A stretch of 21,596 nt of DNA, taken from IMG/VR virus record IMGVR_UViG_3300035145_002907, positions 1 through 21,596 of that record; one strand, 5' to 3'. This DNA is from a virus. The notes under the pieces are model-generated. The model was not told the DNA's origin, searched no databases, and was given only the letters and a program-made list of their open reading frames with translations. The position numbers were made by a program, and so were the translations under genes. Shown piece after piece: positions 15,501 to 21,336 of this stretch. The stretch's first letter is position 1; the number at the start of each line of letters is the position of its first letter.

Positions 15501-16383
15501 TATCACTATCAACACTACAAACATCCAAGATGGTACTAACTTACCATATACAATCTTTGGTACGCAGCTTAATGAAGAGGACATTGTTCAGGATACAGAA
15601 GGCACTGTTCTTATCCAAAATGGTATTGGAACTTTCACTTTAAGTATTGATTGTGACCGTATCTCTGGTACTACAGATGGTACAGTTACATTTGCTATCC
15701 CTGACTTCGGAGCTTCTGCTACAATCATCCTCAATAAAAATTCTGATGCCGATACCGATACCAGTACTGGTGATGATGGTAATTTATTTGATGATGACGG
15801 AGTAACTAATGATGACCTGAATGATCGTGACGGATTTGATGGCAACGGTGAGGTTGTATTCGGTCAACCCATCATCGATGATGATGGTGGCATCATTGAC
15901 ATCCCTGTTGTGGATTCTGGACACAGATTCTTAGCAACACCCTTTATGTCTATTGAAAGTAACACTGGATTTGGTGCATTTGTTGAACCTATTCTGAACA
16001 GCAATGGATATCTTACTAGAGTGAGAGTCCGTAGAGGTGGTCAAGGTTACACTGGACAGAGAAAACCAGATGATGTTATTTGTCAGCTCGTTGGGATTAC
16101 TTTAACTAATGTTGGTGGTCTATACGATAGAGCTCCTCTAGTTTTTGTTAATGGAGACAGTTCTATTGCAGAAGCAACTATCTCTCCTGAAGGATTTGTA
16201 AATAACATTGTTCTTCTCAGAGCTGATATGCAGTACACTGAAGTACCTGACATCATTATTACTGGTGGTGGAGGATTCGGTGCCAAAGCAAAAGCTGATC
16301 TACAGTGTGTTCCTGAAGATCAATCACAACTTATTCTGCAGACCCTTGCTAAGGATCCTGCTAACTATGTGGATTGCCCCTAA
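12580..16383 (+). CDS. Giant OB-fold baseplate spike protein, gp5-like, with Calx-beta-like domains
   Basis: This is a 1267-aa multidomain protein. Residues about 1-110 form a gp5/VgrG-type OB-fold: GFVEDVRDPKGSGRVKVRI, LPWAAVLMPT, and SGDIVWVSYVGGD with RLVIGST. Residues about 235-405 are amphipathic to hydrophobic helices (IVGALISRAFGELMAKL; VVGGAISAVMSILG). About 465-525 an acidic stretch (DDDDDIDDLNDDDE) is followed directly by a basic one (KKRKRKNRKNKN). About 530-640 resembles a Calx-beta repeat (YYTVDGTAKAGEDY). A proline-rich linker lies near 796-820, then two more Ig/Calx-like units, an acidic patch near 1065-1090, and C-terminal G-G-x-G-Y modules. The T4 gp5 lysozyme domain is not seen and the beta-helix is in the next gene. 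ATG overlaps the cp12 stop. Confidence 0.7.
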   Translation: MSDNSYNVANSQDLFAQPQRGFVEDVRDPKGSGRVKVRIINKEFRTGDSGQFIPVPATEDLPWAAVLMPTNASGGSATSASSHNIKSGDIVWVSYVGGDTRQRLVIGSTGAVANSSSKKPEDAYGPLQRYISQDKGTGDSPNPASHVTADQQEKNKNLGVKPIGALGDEDESRLLDSLKQPYSPGGNPAGDFTVTVADGKCASNPATKMDSILAEFFGAVQSTNGNIGSYYISKYTGELFDIQTIAKGYISRIQSIVGALISRAFGELMAKLKEVIQKLVQALLAPLPGCLKQVVDWFTQALEKLGCSMGDIFERVADFVTSTLEGYVGSVVNWAACQTKRLVDGILGNILGEITGVIDSVFGSISSVLGAIGSMGDVVGGAISAVMSILGISCTGTAACSSGPPKKSSKSGAFAGLKGGYNDLDEILAGLQSGPQFPIDGVCDAATVPAVPATEVNVWGPQLYDEIDDGKIDDDDDIDDLNDDDESKKRKRKNRKNKNDGRRGKDDPNDPEGRSRRITRRKRKARCAQRFFRVGDARGVKGQKIPVKLRRNGDLSNQSAISYYTVDGTAKAGEDYCPASGYIGFGTGQGETQIEIITLNTQSASSAFAEVEVDIEFFVDDDPDRSGVALDGFTIGDKTFTRKNIATAHTQKKTVKLIAPIRDTTQKGKEKKRYRINYINLNPEYATLNKKLKVQGGRKKIILDDNISNGIDINAQIKITAVRGGTAFFSANGRFIDVQARPKKEKKTPNRGIKVTQGITEEADANGCKYFYVKMKMNDSCGKIRKKTGVVIMCPPETQPPPVNPPTAPPVDTLPPPPSILELDVPYYDLTPDRSSVFEGEIVTFTLDTANVEEGATVNYTIGRAETGITVGDIAWIEHNGAKRYPSTDADLAGTFTVGEDGSDSIRIKLAEDNIAEDDSEVSEQIIVQLNGLSVSAGCLVLDPLDIEENPNAGSITVDIVPERTDISTCESMDITINTTNIQDGTNLPYTIFGTQLNEEDIVQDTEGTVLIQNGIGTFTLSIDCDRISGTTDGTVTFAIPDFGASATIILNKNSDADTDTSTGDDGNLFDDDGVTNDDLNDRDGFDGNGEVVFGQPIIDDDGGIIDIPVVDSGHRFLATPFMSIESNTGFGAFVEPILNSNGYLTRVRVRRGGQGYTGQRKPDDVICQLVGITLTNVGGLYDRAPLVFVNGDSSIAEATISPEGFVNNIVLLRADMQYTEVPDIIITGGGGFGAKAKADLQCVPEDQSQLILQTLAKDPANYVDCP

Positions 16384-17294
16384 TGTCAAGCAAAGGAAAA
16401 CCAAACGAACCAAATACCGAATCAAAAGTCAGCAGATCTGGTCATATATGGCAAGCCTGTGACGCTGAAGATAAACCATATATGTTAATGATGCACCGTT
16501 CTGGGCATCACGTATGGTTGAGAGAAGATGGTAGTGTACAGATTAAGGCAGTTGTTGCGCCAGCTGGTAATGAAACTGGTGGTAGACTTCTAGTCCATTG
16601 CGAAGGTAATGCTGAAGTTAAACTCGGAAAGAACGCACATATTGAAGTTGCGCAAGATGCAACGTTAGAAGTCGATGGTAGTCTTGATGTGCAAGTTTTC
16701 AAGGATATCAATGTTAGATGTGAGGGTAACTTCACTGTTAACAGTGGTAAAAACCTGACACTTACTGCTGATCAAGCTCTTGCAATGAATAGTAAGTCTA
16801 AGATTGTGCAGACAGCACCTAAAGCAACAGTGGCAGCTGATATGACAGACACTACTGTTACAGGTCCGCAGGAAGATAAGATCTTTGGCGAACGAGTCAT
16901 CGGTATGACTGATCCCAGAGGTACCTTTACCCTGATGAGTTTGGGTCATATGGTTACTGTCGTCAAAGGTGACCACGAGAAGACCATTGGTGGTAGAGAG
17001 TCTGAGAAGATTCTTGGTGTCCCTCCAGTCCCTCCGCTGCCTAGCATCCCTCCTGGTGGTCCTGCTAAGACCACGATCATCGGTGCTTCGGGTGGTCTCG
17101 GTAGGGTCGAGAAGATTATGACGGGTAATGATGTGAGCACAGTGGTGGTGGGTAATAAGATTACCAATGTTGCAGCAGGTAACAACATTATGACAGCTGC
17201 AGCAGGATCTGTTACAATTGCTGCAGGTGTGAATGCCACCGTGACTGCCACTGCCAATGTGACAATCGCTGGAGCGTCCATCTTCCTCAACTGA
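16383..17294 (+). CDS. Beta-helix spike protein (gp5 C-terminal-domain-like)
   Basis: This 303-aa protein has no cysteine-rich or membrane features. From about residue 65 it is a run of short repeats with alternating valines and charged/glycine turns (AEVKLGKNAHIEVAQDATLE, then VDGSLDVQVFKDINVRC), the style of the triple beta-helix needle of T4 gp5. A proline-rich segment VPPVPPLPSIPPGGP at about 214-231 splits the needle, which then resumes with VVVGNKITNVAAGNNIMTA and ends in ITIAGASIFLN-like repeats. It would form the tip of the puncturing device together with the OB-fold protein just upstream. ATG 16383 overlaps the previous TAA (TAATG); an upstream TTG at 16374 is in frame but less likely. 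Confidence 0.75.
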   Translation: MSSKGKPNEPNTESKVSRSGHIWQACDAEDKPYMLMMHRSGHHVWLREDGSVQIKAVVAPAGNETGGRLLVHCEGNAEVKLGKNAHIEVAQDATLEVDGSLDVQVFKDINVRCEGNFTVNSGKNLTLTADQALAMNSKSKIVQTAPKATVAADMTDTTVTGPQEDKIFGERVIGMTDPRGTFTLMSLGHMVTVVKGDHEKTIGGRESEKILGVPPVPPLPSIPPGGPAKTTIIGASGGLGRVEKIMTGNDVSTVVVGNKITNVAAGNNIMTAAAGSVTIAAGVNATVTATANVTIAGASIFLN

Positions 17295-17302
17295 TCCCCA
17301 AA

Positions 17303-17323
17303 ACCCTGCTATAATAACAGGGT
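17303..17323 (+). promoter_or_regulatory. Extended -10 promoter lying in the loop of a hairpin
   Basis: TGC-TATAAT at 17307-17315 is a good extended -10 sequence, 23 bp before the next ATG. No strong -35 is seen. It is flanked by ACCCTG (17303-17308) and CAGGGT (17318-17323), a perfect 6-bp inverted repeat, so the -10 lies in the loop. The hairpin lacks a U-tract, so it is a poor intrinsic terminator for the spike operon. Confidence 0.5.
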
Positions 17324-17337
17324 ACTGACAAAGACCT

Positions 17338-17547
17338 ATGCCTGACTCCGCCGTTGTTGACAAGATCATTGTTGACATCCAGACTCGCGCCATTCACCTC
17401 GTGTCCGATGAAGGTGAGTTCAAGACCCTTGATTGCTCTGATGACTACGAAGCATTTATGAAGCTGATGGAGATCTGCAAGGACCAAGGCGAAGAGTATA
17501 TGGTTTACTGTGAACCTACAGATTTCTTTGAATCTGACGAAAACTGA
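17338..17547 (+). CDS. Small acidic protein of unknown function
   Basis: This is a 69-residue acidic protein with IIVDIQTRAIHLVSDEGEFK at the N-terminus, a central helix EAFMKLMEICKDQGEEYMV and a C-terminal acidic tail EPTDFFESDEN. The beta-beta-alpha-beta look suggests a small compact fold. No motif identifies a function. It is the first gene after the spike operon, downstream of the extended -10 at 17307-17315, and the leader element of the 17608 gene follows its stop after 22 bp. Confidence 0.7.
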   Translation: MPDSAVVDKIIVDIQTRAIHLVSDEGEFKTLDCSDDYEAFMKLMEICKDQGEEYMVYCEPTDFFESDEN

Positions 17548-17565
17548 CTTTCTGTTACCAAAAAG

Positions 17566-17607
17566 TCGGAAAAAAAACTCCGCCAATTTTTTGACCCTTT
17601 AGGTTTT
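17566..17607 (+). repeat. Two-box leader element, copy 2
   Basis: Box 1, A8-CTCCGCCAA, is at 17570-17586 and box 2, CCCTTTAGGTTTT, at 17595-17607, with an 8-nt spacer of different sequence from copy 1. The last base of box 2 abuts ATG 17608. Here box 1 is preceded by TCGG, giving a weak CGGA/TCCG pairing across the A-tract that copy 1 lacks. Confidence 0.8.
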
Positions 17608-18249
17608 ATGTTTGAACTCAATACGTCCTCTAGGGTCAAAACGGAGTATATTCTAGGATCCCCTGTCTACTATATCGACGATTTTTACCAAAATCCCGAT
17701 GAAGTAGCAAATTATCTTTTTAATCGTGATGTGCCACTATGGAAAATTGACGAAAAACCCAATTTTAATTCAGTTCATTTTTATGACCGTAGGTTCATTA
17801 CAGCTGATGATAGAGTTGGGTCTGCATACAATTTCCTAGCATCTGTCTGTAAGTCGCGATATCGCGAAAAAGTGATCAATACCAATATGATCCGATTCGT
17901 GAAAAACGACTTTAATGATTATGATCACAAATACTGGTGGCCACATACAGATAGTGGTTACAACGGTATTGTGTACTTTAACAAGGATGAAGAGAATTCG
18001 GGTACTAACCTATATGACCCGAAAGTGATGGATCATCCAAATTGGCATAAATTCAGCAAATATCCAGAACAGTATCTTTGCTGGACATCGAAAAATAACT
18101 TCGATGTGGTCAAAAGCTTTAAATCAGTCTATAATAGAGCAGTGTTGTTTGACGGTAGTAAATTCCCTCACGGGATGAATATCACAAATGACCGCTTTTT
18201 CGGAGAAGAGTATCGATGTAATCAGGTATTCTTCTTTAAGCGAGCGTGA
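17608..18249 (+). CDS. 2-oxoglutarate/Fe(II)-oxygenase-like protein
   Basis: This is a 213-aa soluble protein. W110-W111-P112-H113-T-D115-S followed by GIVYFN, then FPHGMNI with H188, and R203 in EYRCNQVFFFK, give the H-x-D...H...R order of a double-stranded beta-helix dioxygenase that binds iron and 2-oxoglutarate. The substrate is unknown. Such small oxygenase-like proteins are frequent in cyanophages. The start is ATG 17608, directly behind the conserved leader. The last three codons (CGA GCG TGA) are inside the 5' end of tRNA-Leu. The alternative is a catalytically inactive member of the fold. Confidence 0.65.
   Translation: MFELNTSSRVKTEYILGSPVYYIDDFYQNPDEVANYLFNRDVPLWKIDEKPNFNSVHFYDRRFITADDRVGSAYNFLASVCKSRYREKVINTNMIRFVKNDFNDYDHKYWWPHTDSGYNGIVYFNKDEENSGTNLYDPKVMDHPNWHKFSKYPEQYLCWTSKNNFDVVKSFKSVYNRAVLFDGSKFPHGMNITNDRFFGEEYRCNQVFFFKRA
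18107..18135 (+). promoter_or_regulatory. Possible internal promoter for tRNA-Leu
   Basis: TATAAT at 18130-18135 has a partial -35, TGGTCA, 17 bp upstream (4 of 6 matches). It is inside the coding sequence, about 100 bp before the tRNA. The TATAAT may be chance coding sequence. Confidence 0.25.
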
Positions 18250-18323
18250 CGGAATCGGTAGACGTATCGGACTTAAAATCCGCTGATGGCAACATCGTGG
18301 GGGTTCAAGTCCCCCCGCTCGCA
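18240..18323 (+). tRNA. tRNA-Leu (anticodon UAA)
   Basis: The acceptor GCGAGCG (18240-18246) pairs with CGCTCGC (18316-18322), with discriminator A18323. The anticodon loop CTTAAAA carries TAA (UUA codons). The class II long variable arm is GATG-GCAA-CATC. The T arm is GGGGG-TTCAAGT-CCCCC. CCA is not encoded. Its first 10 nt overlap the end of the upstream gene, including the TGA stop. Confidence 0.95.
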
Positions 18324-18324
18324 T

Positions 18325-18345
18325 TGGTGGTTGTAAAAACCGCCA
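18325..18345 (+). terminator. Hairpin after tRNA-Leu, possible weak terminator
   Basis: TGGTGGTT (18325-18332) pairs with AACCGCCA (18338-18345), an 8-bp stem with one G-U, around GTAAA. It is followed by TTCT only, so termination would be weak. It may also be a 3' processing hairpin for the tRNA. Confidence 0.4.
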
Positions 18346-18364
18346 TTCTAATGTACAATAAATA
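18331..18364 (+). promoter_or_regulatory. Overlapping early-type and late-type promoter elements
   Basis: TTGTAA (18331-18336), 17 bp, then TACAAT (18354-18359) resembles a sigma70 promoter. AATAAATA (18357-18364) directly overlapping it matches the late NATAAATA box. Together they could drive the 18391 gene in both phases. The -35 lies in the hairpin listed at 18325-18345. Confidence 0.5.
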
Positions 18365-18390
18365 GGTCAAAGCTTCGTTATACCATCGTT

Positions 18391-19239
18391 ATGGCACAAC
18401 AAACTAATGCATCGGACCAGTACGGTATTTTTTCCGTTTTTCCCAAATTTGTTTACCGTGGAACACTGGAAACCCACGAAAAATGGAAAGAATTGATCGT
18501 TCCGATCATTGAACGCCGTTACAAGGAACAAAACGGCAGCAACAGTTATATTGACGGCGAAAACGCTTGCTGGAATTGCGACTGTTACACCAGCTTCTTT
18601 GATGATAGTATGACTGACTATTCCAAAGAAACTGAGATCGATATTCAGGGACTTCTGAACGATATTTCTGTCCACATTCAGAAAACTGTCAAGATGGCAG
18701 ATTTCTACCCTCACGCCTTCCTGGTCTCTCAGTCCTGGTTCAACGGTTATGGACCTAAGCAGAATCAAGAGGCACATAATCACATTCCCTCTGACCTGTC
18801 TGGCGTTTACTACATTCAGTTTGATCCTGCTATTCACAAGAGCACGACTTTCCTGAATCCTGACAAAATGTATGTGGAAGCACTGCGTTTTGGGCGTCGT
18901 AATTACGATGATTCTATGCGTCAGTATGGGTGCTACAAGGAAGAGATGAGTCTTGAGACGGTTGAAGGCGATATTGTTATCTTCCCTTCGCAGCTTGAGC
19001 ATATGGTGCACAAGCAACCTGGCATTGAGATCAATCGCGATGGAAAACTGCGTATCAGTTTCTCTTTCAACATTGAACTGGTCTCTGAGCGTGAAGCAGC
19101 AGAAGTGATTCCACAGCAAATGGGCACATCTCCTGGCGGTCCTCAAGCTGATCGTGAGCGTATGGGTCCTTCTCCTGAAGAAGGTGCTATGCCTGGTGGA
19201 CAGCAGGATATGGGCGAGTGGTCTAGCGACTGGTTCTGA
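18391..19239 (+). CDS. 2-oxoglutarate/Fe(II)-oxygenase-like protein (second copy of the fold)
   Basis: This is a 282-aa soluble protein. It contains NQEAHNHIPSDLSGVYYIQF (residues 125-144, with H129 and H131), then GDIVIFPSQLEHMVH with H204, and R221 in LRISFSFNIEL. This is the pattern I recall for the putative oxygenase family of which TIGR02466 is the model. The C-terminal 45 residues are a Gly/Pro/Gln-rich, acidic, low-complexity tail ending in EWSSDWF. The substrate is unknown. No Shine-Dalgarno is visible before ATG 18391. It and the 17608 gene are separated only by tRNA-Leu but are not close in sequence. Confidence 0.7.
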   Translation: MAQQTNASDQYGIFSVFPKFVYRGTLETHEKWKELIVPIIERRYKEQNGSNSYIDGENACWNCDCYTSFFDDSMTDYSKETEIDIQGLLNDISVHIQKTVKMADFYPHAFLVSQSWFNGYGPKQNQEAHNHIPSDLSGVYYIQFDPAIHKSTTFLNPDKMYVEALRFGRRNYDDSMRQYGCYKEEMSLETVEGDIVIFPSQLEHMVHKQPGIEINRDGKLRISFSFNIELVSEREAAEVIPQQMGTSPGGPQADRERMGPSPEEGAMPGGQQDMGEWSSDWF

Positions 19240-19240
19240 T

Positions 19241-19405
19241 ATGCCACGCTCTAGAATGCAGAAGGTAGATTTAGAGGCAAGGCTTTACAAGCTAAAGACT
19301 TCCCTCTATAATGGTCAACATCAGGACAAGAACGGGGACTGGCACGATGGTGCCCACCACGCTCTGAATTCTGTGTTGGAAATCCTGCAGGAGTATTCCA
19401 ACTAG
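19241..19405 (+). CDS. Small protein of unknown function
   Basis: ATG 19241 is one base after the preceding stop (TGATATG), so coupled translation is likely. The 54-residue product starts basic (MPRSRMQKVDLEARLYKLK), then has GQHQDKNGDWHDGAHHAL, rich in His and Asp, and ends in a helix VLEILQEYSN. The histidine cluster could bind metal, but that is a guess. A longer frame from 19154 overlaps the oxygenase-like gene and is not supported. Confidence 0.6.
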   Translation: MPRSRMQKVDLEARLYKLKTSLYNGQHQDKNGDWHDGAHHALNSVLEILQEYSN

Positions 19406-19463
19406 GAGATGGGGAGACCCTGATCCGACTATCACATAAGTCCTGGGTATGACTCTAAACTGC

Positions 19464-19517
19464 CCCTAGACTTTCGACTTCTAGATCGTCTAGACCTACA
19501 CCGATGGGTTATCCATC
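19464..19517 (+). promoter_or_regulatory. CTAGA repeats and hairpin ahead of the 19535 gene
   Basis: CTAGA occurs at 19466, 19481 and 19490. The last two are part of TCTAGA-TCG-TCTAGA (19480-19494), an inverted repeat. GATGG-GTTAT-CCATC (19503-19517) is a 5-bp hairpin ending 17 nt before ATG 19535. The 129-bp gap 19406-19534 has no tRNA, no convincing small ORF and no clear promoter, so this is a candidate operator or leader. Confidence 0.35.
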
Positions 19518-19534
19518 TCACACACTGTAACCAA

Positions 19535-20707
19535 ATGTCTATTGCAATGTCCGAGCTCCTTCGTATGGAGCAACTTGTCCGCATCATTGATGTTTTTGAT
19601 GACAAGGTAAAAGGTACTGATAAGGAATATTTTGCAACCTTTTCTGTACTTGACCGTTGCCCCCAAGGCATCCCCCTTATGGAGGATGTTATTCGTGACT
19701 ACGAAAATGGAGTCAACTACTTCGATAATGACATTGTTATCGTCTTGGCACGAGTTGGAGATCTTCATAGTTCTCCTTACTATAACCGTATTTTGGAACT
19801 GAAGTACGGCAACCATCGTGTCCACCTCGCCAACAGGGGAGGTTTCTCATATAGTTCCGCCGATACCCTTTCTGGGTATTACCGTCCTGGACAGAAGAAA
19901 GTTGTTACCTCAAAAGGTAACAATCGCGCTTCTATGCTTTATGGCGTCACGCAAGATCCCGATGTTCGTATCGTGCTCTCGCTGAAGCTGCATTCACGTG
20001 ATCTCTCTATGCAAGAGATGGTCCGTATCGAATCCAATGACCATAACGTTGATGCGAACTATCGCACCAACCAGACTGGCGACCACCGATTTAAGTCGGC
20101 ATACTATGCTCGCGAACCTAAAGCAGTTGCTCTTTATGACTTCTGTGCTAAGTACAGCATTGGTATCGCTGGTACAAACCCGACCGCTAACTTCCACGCT
20201 CCTCGCAGCACTTACATCGCTAATGCGATTAAAGATGCTAAAGAGCAAACTGAGCGTTACTTGAAAGCTTTCACGGACAACAACTGTTCCAAGGAAGTAG
20301 GTGGTAGTTGCACTATCGCTGGTGCAATGTTCCTGAAATACTTCTCTAAGTACATCAACAAGATTGATGAAATGAACAACTGCGACTCTTTCGCAGATTG
20401 CCTGCGTTACTATTTCTGTGATTGGGGTCGCATTTCACGTCCCATTTACGGCAAGAAAGCACGTAACGTTACTCAAGAGGATATTACTGGAGCAACTACT
20501 GATTATAAGAAGTGGGAACCTGCTGTTGCACGTTTCGTCTGTCTCTACAATTCATATTGTGATTCAGGTCTCGAAATCCCTGGCAACCAGCAAACTGCAA
20601 TCCCGTTCAATGGGTCTGATAACAGCTCCTGGGTTAGATTCCTTTCGTCTGCTAACTCATTGATTCGCCCTCAACTGCAAAACATTGCAGAACAGAGGTT
20701 CTTCTGA
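19535..20707 (+). CDS. ParB/sulfiredoxin-like-fold candidate of unknown function
   Basis: This is a 390-aa protein. Residues about 105-160 read GYYRPGQKKVVTSKGNNRASMLYGVT and on to RIVLSLKL; the KGNNRASMLYG unit resembles the G-x-x-R-x-x-A motif of ParB-like nucleotide-binding domains (usual form GxHRxxA), followed by a beta strand as expected. The rest is helical and charged with several cysteines and no membrane segment. A DNA-binding or nucleotide-hydrolysing role is possible but unproven. The N-terminus has Met at 1, 5 and 11; ATG 19535 is taken as start although no Shine-Dalgarno is visible. It ends at TGA 20705-20707, which forms part of the tRNA-Asn promoter. Confidence 0.65.
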   Translation: MSIAMSELLRMEQLVRIIDVFDDKVKGTDKEYFATFSVLDRCPQGIPLMEDVIRDYENGVNYFDNDIVIVLARVGDLHSSPYYNRILELKYGNHRVHLANRGGFSYSSADTLSGYYRPGQKKVVTSKGNNRASMLYGVTQDPDVRIVLSLKLHSRDLSMQEMVRIESNDHNVDANYRTNQTGDHRFKSAYYAREPKAVALYDFCAKYSIGIAGTNPTANFHAPRSTYIANAIKDAKEQTERYLKAFTDNNCSKEVGGSCTIAGAMFLKYFSKYINKIDEMNNCDSFADCLRYYFCDWGRISRPIYGKKARNVTQEDITGATTDYKKWEPAVARFVCLYNSYCDSGLEIPGNQQTAIPFNGSDNSSWVRFLSSANSLIRPQLQNIAEQRFF

Positions 20708-20713
20708 TATACT
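20685..20713 (+). promoter_or_regulatory. Promoter for tRNA-Asn, overlapping the upstream stop codon
   Basis: TTGCAG (20685-20690), 17 bp, then TATACT (20708-20713) with TGA immediately before it, which serves as both stop codon and extended -10 TGn. It should start transcription at the GC hairpin just upstream of the tRNA. Confidence 0.55.
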
Positions 20714-20730
20714 AGGGGGGTCAACCCCCT
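20714..20730 (+). other. GC-rich hairpin before tRNA-Asn
   Basis: AGGGGG (20714-20719) and CCCCCT (20725-20730) form a strong 6-bp stem with loop GTCAA. There is no U-tract, so it is probably not a normal terminator. It ends 4 nt before the tRNA, like the hairpin before tRNA-Thr, and may be a processing signal. Confidence 0.5.
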
Positions 20731-20734
20731 TCAT

Positions 20735-20806
20735 TCCTCTTTAGCTCAGCGGTAGAGCGAACGACTGTTAATCGTTTGGTCCCTGGTTCGATCCCAGGAA
20801 GGGGAG
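20735..20806 (+). tRNA. tRNA-Asn (anticodon GUU)
   Basis: The acceptor TCCTCTT (20735-20741) pairs with AAGGGGA (20799-20805), with one G-U pair, and discriminator G20806. The D stem is GCTC/GAGC. The anticodon stem AACGA/TCGTT has loop CTGTTAA and anticodon GTT at 20767-20769. The T arm is CCTGG-TTCGATC-CCAGG. CCA is not encoded. It reads AAC and AAU codons. Confidence 0.95.
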
Positions 20807-20822
20807 TTTACTTTTTTCTGTT

Positions 20823-21020
20823 ATGCATTACAAACCTTATTCACCAGAGTGGCATAGATATCGCTACCTTAAGGAAGCGATCGATAAATACCTAGATGAT
20901 GGTATAGATCCTACCTTTATTGTGGATGACATTCGTGACATCCTGCATATTCGCTCTGAAGCAGCCTATGCTGAGTTTCAAAGGATCAACCAACTAGAGC
21001 ACTATCTAACGGAAGAATAA
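20823..21020 (+). CDS. Small conserved-looking protein of unknown function
   Basis: This 65-residue protein starts MHYKPYSPEWHRYRYLKEAI and continues with two short helices, DDIRDILHIRSEAAYAEF and a C-terminal LEHYLTEE. It is charged and soluble, with no cysteines. The pattern YxPYSPEWHRxRYLKEA is familiar to me from small cyanophage proteins, but I know no function. It starts 16 nt after tRNA-Asn and may be co-transcribed with it. A GATAAATA at 20883-20890 lies inside the coding sequence. Confidence 0.75.
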   Translation: MHYKPYSPEWHRYRYLKEAIDKYLDDGIDPTFIVDDIRDILHIRSEAAYAEFQRINQLEHYLTEE

Positions 21021-21021
21021 T

Positions 21022-21336
21022 ATGCTTTCTACTGCCTATCGCCTTCGTCTTGAATCCATTTGTCAATGTATTGCAAACAAGGAGCAAGTTCCTTTAGAAG
21101 ATATGATTTGGGCAGAAAAACTTGCTAAGTCATACACTACTGCTAGAGACTGGTTAAACAAAGCTCGCCGCCAGGCAGCACAGGATATTCAGGAGGGCAG
21201 TATGGATGATTTTATGAATAAGATGGGACTAGGAGACCCCGACCCATCTAATTACAAATCGGGGTTCTCTGGAGCGGATGAAATTGTAGACTGGTTCAAA
21301 CAAGACAAACCTGATGATTGGAGACAACGTGACTGA
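21022..21336 (+). CDS. Small helical protein of unknown function
   Basis: ATG 21022 follows the previous TAA by one base (TAATATG). The 104-residue product is helical in its first 60 residues (LRLESICQCIANKEQVPLED and ARDWLNKARRQAAQ), then acidic and Gly/Asp-rich, ending FKQDKPDDWRQRD. No signal peptide or membrane segment. The layout (short helical protein, close spacing, overlap with the next gene) suggests a co-translated trio. No family is recognised. Confidence 0.75.
   Translation: MLSTAYRLRLESICQCIANKEQVPLEDMIWAEKLAKSYTTARDWLNKARRQAAQDIQEGSMDDFMNKMGLGDPDPSNYKSGFSGADEIVDWFKQDKPDDWRQRD

Noticed and set aside
17344-17351. Third ACTCCGCC near the start of the 17338 gene as part of the leader repeat
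   Set aside because: It lies inside the coding sequence, lacks the A-tract and box 2, and an 8-nt match is weak.
16665-17393. 242-aa minus-strand frame opposite the beta-helix gene
   Set aside because: It is the mirror of repetitive coding sequence and is rich in Cys/His/Ser by chance.
19406-19534. Hidden tRNA or short ORF in the gap before the 19535 gene
   Set aside because: No cloverleaf arms or T-loop fit, and all ATG frames close within about 10 codons.
20883-20890. GATAAATA inside the 20823 gene as a late promoter
   Set aside because: It codes for Asp-Lys-Tyr in a well-supported frame, so the match may be forced; it is not close enough to a start to claim a role.
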